The position numbers and the translations under genes are program-made. The notes under the pieces are model-generated. The model was not told the DNA's origin. It saw only the letters and a program-made list of their open reading frames with translations, and ran no database searches. Below are positions 34,529 through 43,516 of a DNA stretch of 64,000 nt, piece by piece; position 1 is the stretch's first letter, and each line of letters starts with the position of its first letter. This stretch comes from Phycisphaerales bacterium PN19_bin_20 (lineage in GTDB: Bacteria; Planctomycetota; Phycisphaerae; Phycisphaerales; UBA1924): NCBI GenBank assembly GCA_021173225.1, contig JAJOLK010000008.1:1-64000 (forward strand). The letters run 5' to 3'.

Positions 34529-35653
34529 TCACTCGTCCTTGAGGGCCTTGAGTTTGTCGCGCAGGATCGCCGCCAGCTCGTAGTTCTCTTTGCCCAGCGC
34601 CTCGGTCAGGCGCTTCTTCAGCTCGCCGCGGGCGCTGAGCGGCTGGCGCGGCAGCAGGGTGTCGCGCATCTGCCTGAGCATCTGCGCCTCCTGGCTGCTC
34701 TCAAAGGCCCCGTCGGGCCCGTCCGCGAAGTGCTTTCGCAGCGCCTCGAGCCCGTCGTCCACCGCCAGCAGCGCCGCTTTCGGCTCGTTCTCGCGCATCG
34801 CCTGGCTCGCCAGCGCCCGGGCCCGCGTCATCAGGATGAACGGGCGGAACTGCTCCAGCGCGTTGCGGTCATCGCTCTCGTCGGCGCGGTTGCGCGTCAG
34901 GTCCAGCACGCGCAGGTTGCGCGATGTGTCACGCACCACCCCGTCAAAGTCCTCCATCACCAGCAGCCCGGTGTACCGCTGGTAGTACTGCACGGCCTCT
35001 TCGCGCAACTCGCGGCAGTCGTCGGGCGATAACGCAAAGCCCTCGTCGCTCCCTTGGTGCTCAGCATGATGCTCATCCAGCCGCGTCTCGTGAAACTCAA
35101 GCAAGCTCTCGAACCCGCGCGGGCGCTGGCCGTCGGGCCGGCCCTCAAGGTGCATCTGCAGCACGCCAAGGTCCATGCGGATCTGCAGGCGGGGCTCGCC
35201 GTCCTCGCCCATGATGAGCCTGGCAGAGAGCTTCCCGGGCTCATAAGGCCAGGCCTGGAGGATGTCGGAGAGGTCGTTGCTGCGGGCCGCGGCCCTGGGC
35301 TCCGGCTCGTCATCGGTGCCATCGGAACCCAACGGGATGCTGCCGGGCGTCTTGCCGACGGCGTCGGGACTCGTTGGTCCGGTGTTCTCAGAATCATTAC
35401 GGGGCTTTGGACGTCCGCCAGAACCGCCGCCAGCGCTCCCGCCGGCGCCGGCCCCGGAGCTTTGTCCCGGGCGCTCTTCAGGGTTGGAGCTTTCACCTGG
35501 CCTGTCGCTGTCACTGTCACTGGGCACGCTGGGCTCCGATGGTGTTCCGCGCAGGGTTCTGGCGACGTCCGCGGCACTATATCGCGTGCGGGTGCGCTGA
35601 GTGCCTGGGGAGGCGGCGTTGCGCGCGTCAAACGCGAGGCGGGTTTGGTCCAA
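34529..35653 (-). CDS. UVR-motif protein of unknown function
   Basis: 374 residues. The N-terminal 125 residues are low-complexity (Ser/Asp/Pro/Gly). Residues about 125-330 form a helical and beta region beginning L-S-D-I-L-Q-A-W-P-Y-E-P-G-K-L-S-A-R-L-I, and the C-terminal 30 residues (L-K-K-R-L-T-E-A-L-G-K-E-N-Y-E-L-A-A-I-L-R-D) are a UVR motif, the helical hairpin that in UvrB and UvrC mediates their interaction and also occurs in ClpC-type proteins. No nuclease or helicase parts are present. The same architecture occurs in other planctomycetes; function is unknown. Its start is uncertain. Confidence 0.7.
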   Translation of the reverse strand: MDQTRLAFDARNAASPGTQRTRTRYSAADVARTLRGTPSEPSVPSDSDSDRPGESSNPEERPGQSSGAGAGGSAGGGSGGRPKPRNDSENTGPTSPDAVGKTPGSIPLGSDGTDDEPEPRAAARSNDLSDILQAWPYEPGKLSARLIMGEDGEPRLQIRMDLGVLQMHLEGRPDGQRPRGFESLLEFHETRLDEHHAEHQGSDEGFALSPDDCRELREEAVQYYQRYTGLLVMEDFDGVVRDTSRNLRVLDLTRNRADESDDRNALEQFRPFILMTRARALASQAMRENEPKAALLAVDDGLEALRKHFADGPDGAFESSQEAQMLRQMRDTLLPRQPLSARGELKKRLTEALGKENYELAAILRDKLKALKDE

Positions 35654-35933
35654 ATAACCTGCCTGAACTGAGTGAGTGTGGCTGCGGGTGAATGGCGGCG
35701 GACGAGGGGTGCGAGAAGGTGGGGGAAGAGTGAGGGGTTTGCGAGCTTCGTGAGTCGGCGAGGCGGCAACGGGGTTAAGGTGTGCGGTGCGCCGGTCGAT
35801 GTGCTGACAGTTAGGCAGCGGCCGAGAGTGCGCACCGAGTGTGCATCCGAGTTGAGGAATTCTTCGTATGGCAGAGTGCCGATCGATTCTGAACGGCGCT
35901 CGCGGGCGCTCTGCCTGCGGAAGGGGTGAGTAG

Positions 35934-36860
35934 TTGCCTGTAGCACGTACGCATCGACCGGCGGCGTCGGCCGAGCTTCAGAGCTCGCTGCAGCTGTACC
36001 TCCGGCAGATCAACGAGATCCCGCTGCTGAACGGCGACGACGAGAAGCGTCTGGGCTGGGCGATCATCAACGAGAACTGCCCGCACGCGCGTGAGCGGAT
36101 GATCAGGGCCAACCTTCGCTTGGTCGTCTCGATCGCCAAGAACTACATCAACCGCGGGCTCAGCCTGCAGGACCTGATAGAAGAGGGCAACGTCGGGCTG
36201 GTCCGCGCCGTCGAGGGCTTCGATCCTGCGCAGGGCGCGCGGTTCAGCACCTACGCAAGCTGGTGGATCAAGCAGGCCATCAAGCGGGCGCTGATCAACG
36301 CGGTCCAGCCGATCCACGTCCCGGCCTACATGGTCGAGCTGGTCGCCAAGTGGAAGCAGTCGAGCCGGCGGCTTGAAGGGCAGCTCGGGCGTCAGCCCAG
36401 CCTGCAGGAGCTGGCCGACGAGATGCAGCTCCCGCTCAAGAAGCTTCGGATTATCAAGCGGGCGATCCGTGCCGTGCGTGCGCCGCAGCAGGCGCCGACG
36501 GACGAGAGCGGCGAGCAGATGACGATGAGCGAGATGATCGCCGACCCGCGCACGGCTCCGCCCGAGGGCGGGATGGTGCGCGATGACGAGCTGGCGACGA
36601 TCCGCCGTCTGCTGGACGCCATCGACGAGCGCGAGGCGCGGATCCTGAGGATGCGTTTTGGCTTCGATGGGCACGAGCCTTTGACGCTTAAAGAGATCGC
36701 GGCAGAGATCGGCATCAGCCGCGAGCGCGTCCGCCAGATCGCCGACGAAGCGCTGCGCAAGCTCAACGGCCAGCTCACGGAGGAGCGTCCGAGCAAGTTT
36801 TTCCGCCGTGCTGTCGGGGCTACCTCTGGCAGTTCCGAGAGCGACTTTGGTGACGAGTAG
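35934..36860 (+). CDS. RpoD/SigA-family sigma-70 factor
   Basis: 308 residues from a TTG at 35934 placed eight bases after GGAAGGGG; no ATG fits the conserved start. Region 1.2 ([15 protein letters not shown]), regions 2.1-2.4 ([36 protein letters not shown]), region 3 and region 4 (I-L-R-M-R-F-G...[18 protein letters not shown]) are all present. There is no long region 1.1 and only a short acidic linker, so it may be the group 2 type or a compact primary factor. It is alone, followed by a minus-strand HU-like gene. Confidence 0.93.
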   Translation: MPVARTHRPAASAELQSSLQLYLRQINEIPLLNGDDEKRLGWAIINENCPHARERMIRANLRLVVSIAKNYINRGLSLQDLIEEGNVGLVRAVEGFDPAQGARFSTYASWWIKQAIKRALINAVQPIHVPAYMVELVAKWKQSSRRLEGQLGRQPSLQELADEMQLPLKKLRIIKRAIRAVRAPQQAPTDESGEQMTMSEMIADPRTAPPEGGMVRDDELATIRRLLDAIDEREARILRMRFGFDGHEPLTLKEIAAEIGISRERVRQIADEALRKLNGQLTEERPSKFFRRAVGATSGSSESDFGDE

Positions 36861-36947
36861 TCGGGCCACCGGCGGCCGACGCAGCTTTGAAGCAGACAAA
36901 TCGCGATGCCCGCTGCGAGCCTTGGATCTTGAGTAACTCTCTGCGCG

Positions 36948-36983
36948 AAAAAAGCCACAGGCCCGGGGGTGAACCCGGGCCTG
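36948..36983 (-). terminator. Rho-independent terminator for the HU-like gene
   Basis: On the minus strand, after the HU-like stop, the ten-base stem CAGGCCCGGG/CCCGGGCCTG with loop of six is followed by TGGCTTTTTT. It lies 80 bases past the stop and faces the sigma gene's end. Confidence 0.85.
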
Positions 36984-37020
36984 CACGATGAACAGTCACA
37001 CTTCAAGCAGTCGTCGTAGG

Positions 37021-37076
37021 CCGCGCCCCAACGGTCGTCTTAGACCGCGCCCCAACGGTCGTCTTAGACCGCGCCC
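37021..37076. repeat. 24-base tandem duplication containing the HU-like stop codon
   Basis: Two exact 24-base units (37021-37044, 37045-37068) plus eight bases of a third. The unit holds the TAA stop (minus strand, 37064-37066) and preceding codons, so the duplicated copy lies just past the stop. A weaker third copy precedes 37021. Confidence 0.85.
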
Positions 37077-37426
37077 TTGAGGGCCTTGAGCGCACGGATC
37101 TTCAGCACGGTCTTGGCGGGCTTGGCCTTGACCTCCATCATCTCGCCCGGCTTGAAGGGGTTGGCCTTGGTGGTGGCCTTGCTCGCGGGCTTGAACATCG
37201 CCGTCAGCTTCATCATGCCTGGCACGACGAAGATGCGGGGGCTGTCAGCCTTGGGCTTGGCCAGGTCGGTGGCCATGACCTTGCCGAGCGTCTCGAACAC
37301 CGCCGCGACCTGCTTGCGGGTCAGCTGGGTGTGGTCGCCGAGCAAGCTGAACAGCTCGCCCTTCTTGCGCGGCTTGGCGGAGGCGACGAGCTTGGGGGTC
37401 TTGGGAGCAGCGGTCTTAGCGGCCAT
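37064..37426 (-). CDS. HU-family DNA-binding protein
   Basis: 120 residues from the ATG at 37426. A basic Lys/Pro/Ala N-terminal extension (about 20 residues) precedes an HU fold (L-T-R-K-Q-V-A-A-V-F-E-T-L-G-K-V-M...F-V-V-P-G-M-M-K-L, N-P-F-K-P-G-E-M-M-E-V-K-A-K-P-A-K-T-V-L-K-I-R-A-L-K-A-L-K). The pattern N-P-F-K-P-G is the DNA-intercalating arm region of HU/IHF proteins. It is a nucleoid protein like the one at 27351 but with basic rather than neutral extension. Terminated at 36948-36983. Confidence 0.9.
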   Translation of the reverse strand: MAAKTAAPKTPKLVASAKPRKKGELFSLLGDHTQLTRKQVAAVFETLGKVMATDLAKPKADSPRIFVVPGMMKLTAMFKPASKATTKANPFKPGEMMEVKAKPAKTVLKIRALKALKGAV

Positions 37427-37637
37427 GCGAAATCTCCATAAAAAGAGCCTGTCCGAGAGTCCTCCTCGAACGTGATGATTATGGATATCGCGTTTCGCCA
37501 GAGGATTCAAGCAGTTTTTCCGCTTTGGCCAAGTTTTCCACCCAAAATATCGTCCGGCGGCCCCGATGACCCCGATTCTGCCCCGTCCGCAGGGGGTGGC
37601 TGGCACGCGAAGTGGCCCCGGGCCGATAGGATCGCTC

Positions 37638-38258
37638 ATGCACATCGCCCCGCGCAGCCGCATTATCCCAGCCGCAGGCCCCCGCCTGAGCCCTGCAAAG
37701 CGGGCCCAAGTTGGCCTCTTGACGACCCTTGGCGCGCTGCTGCTCAGCGTCGCTACATTCGGCGGCTGCCAATCTGCCCCGGTGGTAGCCGAGGGTCTCT
37801 CGCCAGAACAAGAGGCACGCCAGCGGGCCGGGCAGGCCGAGATGACGCTGCTGGGCGAGCGCGACCGACTCTTGATGGAGCCTCAGCGCCGCGACCAGCG
37901 GATCACCGGCAGAAAGCTCTCACGGCTAAGCAATCTGCGACTGGCCCTCTCATTGGCGAACGTCTCGATGGCGGCGGTGCCTGATCAGCTCCAGAAGCCC
38001 GAGCACCGGCGCGTGGCCTTTGCCGTGCTTAGTGAGGTCTATGCGACCATTAGTTGGAACGCGCCGCTCTCGACTAGTACCACCTCAGACGACGGCCTGC
38101 GGACCATGCCCGGGCTATTTGTACCGGGCGTTGGACTGGCCTTCGGCTCGATCCGCGGGGGTGCTGATGTGGGCACTCAGGCCGGCGGATCGTGGACGGG
38201 CGTTGAGCCGCTCGGGCCCGGTGCCGCGCCGACAACACCCCCGGGGTTTGTCCGATGA
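37638..38258 (+). CDS. Hypothetical lipoprotein
   Basis: 206 residues from the ATG at 37638; an upstream in-frame ATG at 37566 adds 24. A signal peptide with L-G-A-L-L-L-S-V-A-T-F-G-G-C gives a lipobox cysteine. The mature part is charged (L-S-P-E-Q-E-A-R-Q-R-A-G-Q-A-E-M-T-L-L) then hydrophobic beta-like segments. No family recognised. Its TGA overlaps the next ATG (ATGA), so it is probably co-translated with the GNAT gene. Confidence 0.7.
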   Translation: MHIAPRSRIIPAAGPRLSPAKRAQVGLLTTLGALLLSVATFGGCQSAPVVAEGLSPEQEARQRAGQAEMTLLGERDRLLMEPQRRDQRITGRKLSRLSNLRLALSLANVSMAAVPDQLQKPEHRRVAFAVLSEVYATISWNAPLSTSTTSDDGLRTMPGLFVPGVGLAFGSIRGGADVGTQAGGSWTGVEPLGPGAAPTTPPGFVR

Positions 38259-38956
38259 CCGGGCCGCCCTTAGAGCTTGGTGTCGCGCCAGACGCAGCGA
38301 TGGCCGCGCCAGACGTAGTGATGGCCGCGCCGGCCGCGCCGCGTGACGCGTCCGCGAAGCAGCGCTGGGCAAGTGCGCCGACCGAGCTTGTGGGCCATGG
38401 CGTGCTGCTCAGACCGCTTCAAGCCGCTGACTTGCCCGTGCTCGTGGCCCTCACGCGCCTCGAGGACTTCGCGCACTATCTAACCTGGCCGAAGGCCTGG
38501 ACGCCCGAGGGCTTTGGTGCGTGGATCCTGCCGGCGCTCGGGCGTAATTGGCCGTTGGCGGTCATCGACGCCGTCACGAGCGAGCTGGTCGGCTGCAGCT
38601 CATTGATGGACATAGACCCTGCGCACCGCTCGCTAGAGATCGGCCGTACGTGGTACCGCTCTGCGGCCCGTGGCACGCGTGTCAACCCCGGGTGCAAGCT
38701 GCTGCTGCTGGACCACGCGTTTGAAGCGCTGGGCGCTCAGCGCGTCACGCTCAAGTGCGACGCGCGAAACGCCCATAGCACCAGGGCCATCGAGAAGCTC
38801 GGGGCCAGGCCCGAGGGCGTGCTGCGGCGCAACCGTGTGCGCCAGGACGGCTACTTCCGTGACACGGCCATGTTCAGCATCACACGGGCCGACTGGCCGG
38901 GCGTGCGCGATGGGCTGTTGCGAAGACTCGGCGAAGCGGGCCCGGACCCAGGTTGA
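38255..38956 (+). CDS. GNAT N-acetyltransferase (RimJ/RimL type)
   Basis: 233 residues, overlapping the preceding lipoprotein gene by four bases. After an Ala/Pro N-terminus with near-repeat A-P-D segments, the GNAT fold appears: V-L-L-R-P-L-Q-A-A-D-L-P-V-L, the acetyl-CoA loop region R-G-T-R-V-N-P-G-C-K-L-L-L-L, and A-Q-R-V-T-L-K-C-D-A-R-N-A-H-S-T-R-A-I-E-K-L-G-A typical of RimJ/RimL-like enzymes that acetylate N-termini or small amines. Substrate unknown. Confidence 0.85.
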   Translation: MTGPPLELGVAPDAAMAAPDVVMAAPAAPRDASAKQRWASAPTELVGHGVLLRPLQAADLPVLVALTRLEDFAHYLTWPKAWTPEGFGAWILPALGRNWPLAVIDAVTSELVGCSSLMDIDPAHRSLEIGRTWYRSAARGTRVNPGCKLLLLDHAFEALGAQRVTLKCDARNAHSTRAIEKLGARPEGVLRRNRVRQDGYFRDTAMFSITRADWPGVRDGLLRRLGEAGPDPG

Positions 38957-39044
38957 ATCGCTGGCCTCCGATCGCACACGCGTCTACCCTCGGCCTCGAC
39001 GGCGTCCGACCGTCTCGGTGGCTCTCCGGAGGTTGCTCTTGAAC

Positions 39045-40073
39045 ATGCGATCTGGCGGCTGTGCCGCGGTCCTGGCGGTTGTGTGCTCGGCGGCTGTGTG
39101 CTCGGCGGCGGGGCAGGCGGGCTCTTTGGCTTCTGAGGCGGCGCCCAAAGAGGCCAAGGCCGTCAGCTCATCGGCAGAGATGGCGCTCTCGGCCATCGAG
39201 CGGATCACCACGCCGATCACCAAGGTCGTCAGCGGCGCGACAGGGTGGGAGGCCGTGACAATCTCGCCGCTGGTGGGGTTTGTCGCCAAGGTGGTGCTGG
39301 CGCTGCTGCTGCTGAGTTTGGCGTGGCTGGTGGCGAACTGGGCCAAGCGGGTGTCGCAGCGCGTCTTCACCCGCACCAAGCTTGATAAGACGCTCGAGCG
39401 GTTCTTCGCCAACGCGATCCGCTGGGTCGTGCTGGTTGTCGGAGTCATCATCTGCCTGGAGACCTTCGGCGTCTCGGCGACGAGCCTGGTGGCGGTGCTC
39501 GGCACTATCGGCTTGGCCATCGGCCTGGCGCTGCAGGGCTCGCTCTCGCACTTTGCCAGCGGCGTGATGCTGCTGATCTTCCGCCCCTTCAAGGTTGATG
39601 ACATCGTGGTGGTTGCGGGCAAGGAGGGCAAGGTTGACACCATTGACCTGTTTACCACGACCATCGACACGCCCGACAACCGCCGCATCATCATCCCCAA
39701 CGGGCAGGTTTTCGGCAGCGTGATCGAGAACCACACGCACCACCAGCGCCGGCTGGTGTCGGTCCGCCAGAGCTTCAACGCCGGGCTGAGCGTGGAGGTG
39801 GTCCGGCGCGACATGCTTGAGGCGGCGCGGGCCGCGCTCGCCGCGACAGCGGGGGCGGTTAGCGAGCCTGGCCCGGGCTGCGCACTGGTGGAGTATGGCG
39901 CGGCACAGGTTTGGTCAGTGAGCGCGTGGGCAGAGCCCCGCGCCGCTGACGCGCTGCGCGAGGCGCTGCTGCTGGCGCTGAAGACCGTGGCCGAGCGTGA
40001 CAGCTTGGGTGTGCCCGCGCCCGGTGACGCTGGTCAAGATCGTGGGCTCATGGCACGCGCGGCGAGCGGCTGA
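39045..40073 (+). CDS. mscS: Small-conductance mechanosensitive channel MscS
   Basis: 342 residues from the ATG at 39045, which follows CCGGAGG; a TTG at 39039 is nearer and also possible. A probable signal peptide (A-V-L-A-V-V-C-S-A-A-V-C-S-A-A) precedes three membrane helices. The pore helix G-T-I-G-L-A-I-G-L-A-L-Q-G-S-L-S-H-F-A-S-G and F-R-P-F-K-V-D-D-I-V are the MscS hallmarks, as is the R-R-I-I-I-P-N-G segment. MscS opens under membrane tension on osmotic downshift. It lies downstream of the GNAT gene and may be separate. Confidence 0.93.
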   Translation: MRSGGCAAVLAVVCSAAVCSAAGQAGSLASEAAPKEAKAVSSSAEMALSAIERITTPITKVVSGATGWEAVTISPLVGFVAKVVLALLLLSLAWLVANWAKRVSQRVFTRTKLDKTLERFFANAIRWVVLVVGVIICLETFGVSATSLVAVLGTIGLAIGLALQGSLSHFASGVMLLIFRPFKVDDIVVVAGKEGKVDTIDLFTTTIDTPDNRRIIIPNGQVFGSVIENHTHHQRRLVSVRQSFNAGLSVEVVRRDMLEAARAALAATAGAVSEPGPGCALVEYGAAQVWSVSAWAEPRAADALREALLLALKTVAERDSLGVPAPGDAGQDRGLMARAASG

Positions 40074-40113
40074 TAGCGCGGTGCGTGCGAGGGCGATGCG
40101 TGAGCGCGGCGCG

Positions 40114-41406
40114 TTAGCGCGGGGGCGGCAGGCCGTCGCCCCCATCGGGCTCGCCCGGAACAGGAACCGGACCAGGAACGGGAGCCGGGCCCGGACCAGG
40201 GCTTGGAACAGACGGGCGACGACCCTCGGGCGGTCCTTGCCTCGGCCCACGCTGCCCGGGTCGATCTGGCCCGCCCTCACGATCACCTTCACGACCTGCC
40301 TCGCGACCTGCCTCTCGGGGGCCACCCTCGCGAGGACCACCCTCGCGCGGGCTCAGGCCACGCTCCATCGCTCGCAGCATCTCAGCCACGCGCTGGTCGA
40401 TCAGCTCATCACGCCTCCGGTTCATCGTGTCCAAATCGCCCTGCCAGCGATCCAAACGTTCCCGCAGGCGCGTGAGTGTGCGTGTTGCAAGGGTCTTTCG
40501 CAGGTCAAACTGCGCGCCCATGCTCGTCCGCAGGGCCGCCTTGGCCTGGGTGATGTCCGACTCGGGGGCCTTGTTCTTGGTCAGCTCAACGGTCGTGCGC
40601 GCGGCCCGCATCAACTCGAGCACCCCGGTCAGTTCATCAACGCGCAGCTTGAACTCTTCGGGGTCGCGCTCGCGCAGCGGCATCAGCGCCCGGGCCCGGT
40701 TGCCCAGCCCATCAATCAGCCGGTCTGCGGCATCGGGCCTTGCGCGGGCCAGCTCCTCGATTTTCGCCAGCGCCTCGGGCATGTAGTCACGCAGAAAATC
40801 GCGGACGCGCTGACGCTCTTCAGGGCTCAGGCGTGGGCCACCTACCAGCGACGGCACGCTGAACTCCACCGGGCTCCGCTCGCCCATGCTCCCGCCCTGT
40901 CCATCCCGAGCTGGGCCATCCCGAGCTGGGCCGTCGCGAGCTGGGCCGTCTCGACCTGGGCCGTCACGTCCTGCACCACCACCGCCCTGTCCTCCAGGCC
41001 CGCCCCCGCGGCCAAGCTCTTCAAGCCCTTCGCGGAGCATCTCTTCACGCACCTCCAGCGGGTCTTCGCCGCGGGCCAACGCCTCGCCCGCACGCTGCAG
41101 ACGCGCCTTGCGGCGTTCGAGCTGCTCAATCTGCCGCTCTACGAAGGCCTTCATCAGGGCTGGGTCAGTAGGCGGCGCTTCACGAAGTACCATCCGCCCT
41201 TCTCGTCCCTCGCGCCGTCCATCGCGCTGCTCAGCGGGAGGCTGCCGACTGGGTGGCGGTTCAGACGCCCACGCGGGCGCGGCGGCGCTAATCAAGGTCA
41301 GCGCGCCAATCCCGCACACCAAGCCCGCGAAGGTCTTAAGTAGCGAAGCTGGCGAGTGCGGCCGGCGCGAGCTGTCGGAGTCCATCATGGCTTGATCCTT
41401 GACCAT
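40114..41406 (-). CDS. Exported helical protein encoded with an ECF sigma factor
   Basis: 430 residues (in-frame ATG at 41388 is an alternative). A hydrophobic segment (L-L-K-T-F-A-G-L-V-C-G-I-G-A-L-T-L-I-S-A-A) with A-W-A-S at the end suggests a signal peptide. The mature protein has charged coiled-coil-like stretches (V-E-R-Q-I-E-Q-L-E-R-R-K-A-R-L-Q-R, L-S-P-E-E-R-Q-R-V-R-D-F-L), then an R-D-G-P-A repeat and a Gly/Pro/Arg tail. The helical part recalls periplasmic CpxP/Spy-like or CnrX-like sensors of ECF systems, but this is inference. It is 91 bases downstream of the membrane gene at 41497 on the same strand. Confidence 0.65.
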   Translation of the reverse strand: MVKDQAMMDSDSSRRPHSPASLLKTFAGLVCGIGALTLISAAAPAWASEPPPSRQPPAEQRDGRREGREGRMVLREAPPTDPALMKAFVERQIEQLERRKARLQRAGEALARGEDPLEVREEMLREGLEELGRGGGPGGQGGGGAGRDGPGRDGPARDGPARDGPARDGQGGSMGERSPVEFSVPSLVGGPRLSPEERQRVRDFLRDYMPEALAKIEELARARPDAADRLIDGLGNRARALMPLRERDPEEFKLRVDELTGVLELMRAARTTVELTKNKAPESDITQAKAALRTSMGAQFDLRKTLATRTLTRLRERLDRWQGDLDTMNRRRDELIDQRVAEMLRAMERGLSPREGGPREGGPREAGREAGREGDREGGPDRPGQRGPRQGPPEGRRPSVPSPGPGPAPVPGPVPVPGEPDGGDGLPPPR

Positions 41407-41496
41407 CGATCCTGCAATCTGAAGCGGTTGGGCTTACGCGGCACGGGCCGGTTTCATGCGGACCCTGACGCCGCCACGCGCTACCCAACGTGAGGT

Positions 41497-42048
41497 CTAA
41501 AGGTTGTCGGGGTCCAGCTCGTCGATCAGTGATGCGCCGCGCAGGGTACTCTCGAAGGTGTCGGCGTCCTGCAGCAGGGCCGCGCCGACGCCCTCGCCAT
41601 TGCCGGCGTCAAGGGCCGTGAGGGCCGCGAGCATGGTGTCGACGTCCACCTCGACCATCGCGGCAACCTGCCCGCCGCCAGTGCCAGTCCCGAACGCGCC
41701 GGTTCCGGTCCGCAGGCCCATCAAGATCGCGCCAGCGCAAAGCGCAACGCTCGCGGCTGCCGCCAGCACGCCACGCAGCCGCCAGCGGCCAAGTCCAGTT
41801 CCAAATCTTGCTTCATGTGAGGCGCCCTCAATGCGTGCGAGCACGTCTGGCGCGCCGGTTGTGTCGCGTGTACCGTGCCCATCAAAGGCCGTCATCGCGC
41901 GGGCCGTTAGGCGATCTTCAAGGCCAGGGGTCGCCGCCGCGGCGTCGGCCTTGGCCACTGCACCCAGCGCCGCATCAAGGCCCACAAGGTCCTGCGGAAC
42001 CAAATCTTCGCTGGCCCGCGTGCTGAAATCTGAAAGCTTGCTGTTCAT
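41497..42048 (-). CDS. Single-pass membrane protein, likely anti-sigma factor
   Basis: 183 residues. One membrane helix (about residues 93-112, V-L-A-A-A-A-S-V-A-L-C-A-G-A-I-L-M-G-L) separates a helical cytosolic part from a short outer part ending D-E-L-D-P-D-N-L. Its ATG overlaps the stop of the ECF sigma gene by four bases (ATGA), the usual position of an anti-sigma factor. There is no zinc-finger H-X3-C-X2-C motif, so it is not a classical ZAS anti-sigma. Function inferred only from position and topology. Confidence 0.7.
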   Translation of the reverse strand: MNSKLSDFSTRASEDLVPQDLVGLDAALGAVAKADAAAATPGLEDRLTARAMTAFDGHGTRDTTGAPDVLARIEGASHEARFGTGLGRWRLRGVLAAAASVALCAGAILMGLRTGTGAFGTGTGGGQVAAMVEVDVDTMLAALTALDAGNGEGVGAALLQDADTFESTLRGASLIDELDPDNL

Positions 42049-42788
42049 CGCTTATCTCCATCTCGGTGCTGCGGGCTTTGCCGCGTTGCGCCCTCTGGCC
42101 CCATGCCCATGCCTGACAGTTGATCCTTGAGTTTGCGCAAGGCCCGGTGGTGCCGCGCCAGCAGTGTGCCCAGCGGCTCGCCGACCAGCTCGCTAATAGT
42201 CGCAAACGAGAGCCCGGCCTGATGCCGCAGCTCGATGATCTCGCGGTCGGCCTCGCCAAGCTGTGCGACCGCGGTGCGGAGCAGGCCAAGGTCTTGCCCG
42301 CTGGCGTGGACGGCGGCCGAACCGGTGCCCGTCCAGGCCCGCTGGTCGATCAGTTCAGGGTCGGCGGTGCTGGGCCGGTTGCTGAGCTTGCGAACCTCAT
42401 CGCGCACACGGTTCATCACGATGCGGAAGAGCCAGGCCTCAAACCGCCCCCGCTCGGCGTACGACCCATCTCGCAGCTTGGCCGCGACGGTCATGAATAC
42501 GGATTGGGTAATGTCCTCGGCCATCTCGTCGTTCCGCAGTCGGCTTCGGGCCAGCGCAAAGACCCGCCGCCCGTACAAACCCGCCAACTCGCGCCAGGCG
42601 TCCTGATCGCCTCGGCTGGCCCCTTCCAATATTTGCGCCAGCCGCTCGTCACTCGCGCCCTTCGCTTCAAGTGCGCCGTTCGACCCCGGCTCAGCATCAC
42701 CGGGCGCGCCGATCTGTAACGCGGCAGGGGGCGCGGTCTCTCGCGAGGTAGGGGGCCTGTCGATGTGTTCGTGGGCCGACTCAGGCAT
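42045..42788 (-). CDS. ECF-type RNA polymerase sigma factor
   Basis: 247 residues with a disordered N-terminus (about 60). Region 2 (A-W-R-E-L-A-G-L-Y-G-R-R-V-F-A-L-A-R...A-E-D-I-T-Q-S-V-F-M-T-V-A) and region 4 (L-G-E-A-D-R-E-I-I-E-L-R-H-Q-A-G-L-S-F-A-T-I-S-E-L-V-G-E-P-L-G-T-L-L-A-R) mark an ECF (group 4) sigma. It is the first gene of a three-gene minus-strand unit: sigma, overlapping membrane protein, exported helical protein. It is divergent from the DUF4286 gene. Confidence 0.93.
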   Translation of the reverse strand: MPESAHEHIDRPPTSRETAPPAALQIGAPGDAEPGSNGALEAKGASDERLAQILEGASRGDQDAWRELAGLYGRRVFALARSRLRNDEMAEDITQSVFMTVAAKLRDGSYAERGRFEAWLFRIVMNRVRDEVRKLSNRPSTADPELIDQRAWTGTGSAAVHASGQDLGLLRTAVAQLGEADREIIELRHQAGLSFATISELVGEPLGTLLARHHRALRKLKDQLSGMGMGPEGATRQSPQHRDGDKR

Positions 42789-42998
42789 ACTCCAGACTCA
42801 CCAATACTTCGGATGGCAGAACGCACATCGGGGGCCAATATTGCACGGGCTGCGTCGAATCCGCACCGGCGGAGACCCCAAGCAATCCTCGAACGCCTAC
42901 CAGCATCTCAACGGTACACTCCCGCGCCCCGAGACGTGCATGAGGGGTCCGAGAACCCCGCCGCTGCTTTGCAACCTCATTCCCGGACCCCACCCCGC

Positions 42999-43382
42999 AT
43001 GCCCTACCAGACTCAGAGCGCCGACACCCCCGTCAGCTACGTCGTCCGCGCGTCCTGCGGCAGCGCCTCGCTGCGAACCAGCTACGTTCAGTGGCTTGTC
43101 GGCTCCGCACAGCAGTTCGGGCACATGGCCGAGGTGCTCGGCGCGGGGGCGCTGACCGCCGAGGTCGTCACTCTTGACCGCCCGGAGGGTGCACAGGTGG
43201 ATGAAACCTGGATTGCCGAGGCTCGGTACACCTTCCGCAACCGGGCGGCTTTGGAGAGTTATTTGGCAGAACACGCCCCGAGACTGCGCGTGGACGGCTT
43301 GGCCAAGTTTGGGCCGCAGGGCTCGGTCGGAAGCGTGCTGTTTGCGCGTTTCACTGGCGAACTCGTGCGAGCCCTCCCCTGA
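42999..43382 (+). CDS. DUF4286 family protein
   Basis: 127 residues from the ATG at 42999. The central part W-I-A-E-A-R-Y-T-F-R-N-R-A-A-L-E-S-Y-L-A-E-H-A-P-R-L-R matches DUF4286, a small ferredoxin-like alpha/beta domain of unknown function. No signal peptide. It lies between divergent sigma genes but shares no overlap with them. Confidence 0.75.
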   Translation: MPYQTQSADTPVSYVVRASCGSASLRTSYVQWLVGSAQQFGHMAEVLGAGALTAEVVTLDRPEGAQVDETWIAEARYTFRNRAALESYLAEHAPRLRVDGLAKFGPQGSVGSVLFARFTGELVRALP

Positions 43383-43516
43383 TCGAACTCCAACAGTTTG
43401 ATCAGCAGCGAACCGACCGCGCCAACCCGATAGACTTGGCGCTCTCGTGGCGGACGGGGCCAGCCGCCCGCTTGGTCGGATTGAACAAGTCCCCAGATTG
43501 ACATGCAGGCACCCAA

